Of a stretch of 64,000 nucleotides of DNA, positions 61,248 through 64,000 are shown one piece after another. The number at the start of each line of letters is the position of its first letter. Positions within the stretch are counted from its first letter, which is position 1. The position numbers and the translations under genes were made by a program. This DNA comes from Janthinobacterium sp. GW458P (GTDB lineage: Bacteria; Pseudomonadota; Gammaproteobacteria; Burkholderiales; Burkholderiaceae_D), in the NCBI RefSeq assembly GCF_002127585.1, contig NZ_NEGZ01000001.1, positions 427,321-491,320 on the forward strand. Direction: 5' to 3'. Under the pieces are notes generated by a model. It had not been told where the DNA came from and ran no database searches. It saw nothing but the letters and a program-made list of their open reading frames with translations.

Positions 61248-62750
61248 TTACACCACGACGATATTCGCCTGCGCCTTGAGCGGGCAGGGCAGGGTGTCGT
61301 CGAAGGTGATTTCGATGGCGCTGGCGACGAACATGCCGCCGATGTGCCGGGCGGCGATTTCCGGCGGCGTGCCCGGCTTGGTCAGGTTGACGTCTTGCGC
61401 AAAGACAAATATGCGCCAGGTGCCGTAGACTTTTTGTCCATATTGCAGCAGGGTCCGGTAAGCCCGCTTCAAGTCCAGGCTGGCCGCGTACACGCCGTCG
61501 TTGGCGCCGGGATCGAAGCCCAGGCCGTCGTCCGTCAATGATTCCACGAAATACAGGCCCTGCGGCGCCTGGAACAGCACGAAGGCATACAGTTCCGTGC
61601 CGCGGAACACATTGCCATTGTCGCGCCTGAAGCTGGCGCGCAGCCACAACGGTTCGTAGGCTTGCACGACGGCGGGCGTATCCGTTTCCACGGGCCCCGC
61701 CACGTGGATGTTGACTTGCGTTTCGCTCACGGCATGCTGGTAGGTGGCGCCCGTGGTGAAACGCTCATACTCCCAGCTGATGTCGGCCGTGTAGGGCAGG
61801 CCCGCGTTCGGCGCTTCCGGCAGCACCCATTTCGCCACCACTCGTTCGGCCAGGGTCAGTTCGCCGGCGGCTGGCGGTGTTGCTTCCTGGCCACGCCAGA
61901 ACGGGTCCGCGACATCGGAGCAGGCGACGGCGATGGCGCCCGAGGCGATGGCCGAGGCCACGCCCGCCACCGTGAACTCGGGCTGGCCCGAGCCTGCTCC
62001 TTCCAGCGAACAGCAGTGCACGTCGGGCTGCGTTTCATCGAAGGTGCCGCCCACGCTGAAGCTGGCCTTGCCGGAGCCGAGCGCGGCGGCAATGATGGCC
62101 ACCAGCGCGGCGATGATGGCGATGATGATGGCGAGGATTTTCCACCACGGGTCGGCAAATGGCAAATCCCCGTGCGTGCCCGCGTAGGCGGGGTTCGGCG
62201 TCCAGACGAGCGTCATGCCGGTCGGCACGATGGGCCCCAGGCCGGGCGGGCAGCGGCACTCCTTGCCATCCGTGCCCGTGCTGCCCCAGCGCTTGCCCGG
62301 CACGTGACCCTGCGGTTTGGACAGTTCCAGCGTGCCTTCCTCGACCGTGCAGGTATAGGTATTGGTGCTGCTGTCAAAGCGCGTCTGCGAGACGAAGATC
62401 TGCTGGATCGAGCGGCGCGGCGTGTAGCCGTCGGCCTTGGCGACAAAGCTGACCAGGCGCTTGCCGGGTGTGGCGTGCTGGAAGTCGGCATCCCACATCA
62501 CCAGCATGGCCGCGCCGGCGGGCACGCTGGCAAAGAAGAAGGTGCGCGCCACGGGCGCGATGCCGGGGTCGCCAACGCTTTCCAGGTACACCGTGACGTT
62601 CGTCAGCGGGTTGCCGGACGTGTTCGTGACGTGGGCGGCGACGCGCAAGCCATAGATGGCATTGTCGAAGATGCCGTCCGGCAACATGATATTGGTGACG
62701 GGCTCGATCGCGAACGGCCGCGTCAGCACCTGCATGGGGGTGTCGCTCAT
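61248..62750 (-). CDS. Beta-sandwich protein with central membrane helix (hypothetical)
   Basis: A 500-residue protein of unknown function from the ATG at 62750. The N-terminal part (about residues 1-140) has an Ig-like strand pattern (YGLRVAAHVTNTSGNPLTNV; VARTFFFASVPAGAAMLVMW). A central Pro/Cys segment (GKECRCPPGLGP) precedes a strong hydrophobic helix (WWKILAIIIAIIAALVAIIA, about residues 205-225). The rest is strand-rich with NDGVYAASLDL and YGTWRIFVFAQDV, resembling choice-of-anchor-type domains. There is no N-terminal signal. The ATG overlaps the stop of the gene upstream by four bases (ATGA), so the pair is coupled. Confidence 0.65.
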   Translation of the reverse strand: MSDTPMQVLTRPFAIEPVTNIMLPDGIFDNAIYGLRVAAHVTNTSGNPLTNVTVYLESVGDPGIAPVARTFFFASVPAGAAMLVMWDADFQHATPGKRLVSFVAKADGYTPRRSIQQIFVSQTRFDSSTNTYTCTVEEGTLELSKPQGHVPGKRWGSTGTDGKECRCPPGLGPIVPTGMTLVWTPNPAYAGTHGDLPFADPWWKILAIIIAIIAALVAIIAAALGSGKASFSVGGTFDETQPDVHCCSLEGAGSGQPEFTVAGVASAIASGAIAVACSDVADPFWRGQEATPPAAGELTLAERVVAKWVLPEAPNAGLPYTADISWEYERFTTGATYQHAVSETQVNIHVAGPVETDTPAVVQAYEPLWLRASFRRDNGNVFRGTELYAFVLFQAPQGLYFVESLTDDGLGFDPGANDGVYAASLDLKRAYRTLLQYGQKVYGTWRIFVFAQDVNLTKPGTPPEIAARHIGGMFVASAIEITFDDTLPCPLKAQANIVVV

Positions 62751-63622
62751 GATGCCTGCTCCTCGGGGCTTTGCCGCTCTTGAGCTTGTTCTTTTTCCAG
62801 ATCGGTGACGACATACGTGATGCCGCCCATGACCTTGCCTTCCTGCGTTTCCAGCACGCGCAGCAGCGCATATTGGCGTGGCGGCAAGGCTTCGGCGCGC
62901 ACGCTCAGGTACACGGCCTGCGCCTGGCCGCGCGGCACTTCCAGCGCCAGTTTTTGCTCGCCGGGCACGTCGCCATTGCAGTGGGGCGTGCGCGCCAGGC
63001 CCGCCACCAGGCGTGCATCCCTGGCCGGCTGCCATCGCTCAAGCCCGAGCGTGGCCAGCAGGCGCTCCGGCAGCGCGCCGCCATACTCGATCTGCAGTTC
63101 CACTTGTTTCGTTTCGCGCGGCAGGGCGGCCACCGCGATGGTCAGCAATTGTGCGCGCCGGGCCGCCAGCACCACGGTGACATTGCGCTGGGCGATCTGC
63201 TCGTGCTGCTTGGGCTGGAAGGGAAAGCCGCTGGGCAACGGGTCGGGCAGCGGGTTGACGTCGCCAGGCCCGTGGGCCACGGCCAGCAGGCATTCGTGGC
63301 CGCCATTGACGATGACGGGGACCCATGGCACCAGGCACAGCACTTCCTGCGTGGCGCCCGGCGGCAAGTCGGCAAACGCGGAGCCGATCAGCGTGGCGGC
63401 GCCGACGGCGATCTGGCCGGAAGGGTCTGCCCAGTAAAAGTCCACGCGCACGCCGTTCGAGGTGCTGTTGCCCGTATTGTGCACGCGGCCCCACAAATAA
63501 TTGCTGGTGCCGGCAATGGGCGCGCCGGGCGCGCCATTCGGATCATTGCCCGGCACGACCCAGATATCGGCGCTGTCCCACCACCATGGCTGGCCGTCTT
63601 CGATGATCAGGTGGGCTGGCAT
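62747..63622 (-). CDS. CARDB/APHP-like beta-sandwich protein (hypothetical)
   Basis: A 291-residue protein, partner of the gene that follows. It starts MPAHLIIEDGQPWWWDSADI and has an Ig-like pattern in the first 110 residues (LWGRVHNTGNSTSNGVRVDF; PPGATQEVLCLVPWVPVIVN), typical of CARDB or archaeal-peptidase-associated repeats. The C-terminal half is strand-rich and ends in a charged helix (DLEKEQAQERQSPEEQAS). No signal peptide. A good AAGGAG ribosome site precedes the ATG at 63622; the longer frame has no support. No function is known to me. Confidence 0.65.
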   Translation of the reverse strand: MPAHLIIEDGQPWWWDSADIWVVPGNDPNGAPGAPIAGTSNYLWGRVHNTGNSTSNGVRVDFYWADPSGQIAVGAATLIGSAFADLPPGATQEVLCLVPWVPVIVNGGHECLLAVAHGPGDVNPLPDPLPSGFPFQPKQHEQIAQRNVTVVLAARRAQLLTIAVAALPRETKQVELQIEYGGALPERLLATLGLERWQPARDARLVAGLARTPHCNGDVPGEQKLALEVPRGQAQAVYLSVRAEALPPRQYALLRVLETQEGKVMGGITYVVTDLEKEQAQERQSPEEQAS

Positions 63623-63790
63623 GGCAATCTCCTTGTGCGTGGCCGGTGCTTGTAGCTTAGGCCGTGGCGGCGCTGGCCTCTTGATCGGCATCAAGTCTAT
63701 GGATGACTGCGCAGGCGCGCCGTGGCGCTGCCTGCGTGGGGTAATATTGCGGCAGAATGCAGCTGAGTAAATCCAGGAAAAGGTTGGAAC

Positions 63791-64000
63791 GTGTCTGAAA
63801 AAGTGAATGAAGTTTGCGTCAATGCCGCCTGCGGCCGGACTTTGCCGCTGTGCGTGGCGCATTGTCCGTTTTGCGGCGCGCGCCAGGCTGTCGCATCGAC
63901 TGTTGTGCAGAAGGTAGTCACGCCGCCGCTCCCCTTGGCGCCGCCACCGTTGCCGCCCATGCCGCCGCCGCTGCCCGCATCTTCCGCCATTCCCGCGCCG
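63791..64000 (+). CDS. Zinc-ribbon protein with Pro-rich linker (partial)
   Basis: The first 70 codons of a gene that continues beyond the window. It starts at GTG (no ATG is available). The N-terminus carries two cysteine pairs of a zinc ribbon (VCVNAACGRTLPLCVAHCPF, then CGAR), then Val/Ala and a run rich in Pro, Leu and Ala. It is divergent from the beta-sandwich pair, 168 bases apart. Such ribbons often sit at the head of membrane or regulatory proteins; the rest is needed to decide. Confidence 0.6.
   Translation, partial: MSEKVNEVCVNAACGRTLPLCVAHCPFCGARQAVASTVVQKVVTPPLPLAPPPLPPMPPPLPASSAIPAP

Overview
The window looks like a chromosomal segment of a betaproteobacterium of the Oxalobacteraceae, most like Janthinobacterium or a close relative. 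The reasons are the high-GC coding style, the core gene run yebC-purD-hemF-nadD-rsfS-rlmH-maf-rng, and short GGGTCAGACCC palindromes next to gene ends. I see no prophage, IS element, CRISPR array or rRNA operon. The one RNA gene I can support is tRNA-Thr(CGT).

Layout, left to right. (1) 1-742: end of a sensor kinase and its FixJ/NarL-type response regulator. (2) 758-4948, minus strand: LPS assembly genes waaL, msbA and a family 9 glycosyltransferase. (3) 5133-7628: a short NADP malic enzyme gene divergent from a LacI-type regulator, with two matching LacI-family operators between them, one of them inside the malic enzyme promoter. (4) 7743-10330: small hypothetical genes, a LysE exporter and an AraC regulator. 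(5) 10333-20191, minus strand: the core housekeeping operon, interrupted between purD and hemF by two unrelated genes and by decayed copies of the purD 3' end and hemF 5' end. (6) 20335-25377: PhoD-type phosphatase, EamA transporter, methylglyoxal synthase, quinone oxidoreductase and a 39-residue membrane protein. (7) 25576-30410: DUF4136 lipoprotein, pepN, fbp and tRNA-Thr. (8) 30462-35341: MocR regulator, then a stress cluster of an ElaB/YqjD-like protein, a 24-residue membrane protein and large catalase KatE. (9) 35575-39849: EmrB/EmrA/outer-membrane-factor type efflux operon. (10) 39954-48292: TPR protein, lipoprotein and a tetR-OMF-adaptor-RND efflux operon. (11) 48556-55818, minus strand: REC-histidine kinase hybrid, 2OG-Fe dioxygenase, then a tight operon of M1 peptidase, DUF6702 protein and TonB-dependent receptor. 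(12) 55984-60318: two-cysteine OhrR, a sugar isomerase and phytanoyl-CoA dioxygenase pair divergent from a LysR regulator, and an M29/NicX-like protein. (13) 60595-64000: a hypothetical gene, two overlapping genes for beta-sandwich-like proteins, and a divergent zinc-ribbon protein that runs off the window.

The candidates I consider most worth following are: the purD-hemF interval, which reads like two alleles of a variable cargo slot joined in tandem; the M1/DUF6702/TonB receptor operon with an inverted repeat over its putative start site; the uncharacterised gene pair and zinc-ribbon gene at the right edge; and the LacI/malic enzyme switch. Palindromes at 29081, 40705 and 61215, and a 118-bp imperfect palindrome at 25456, all lie within five bases of stop codons and probably act as gene-end elements.
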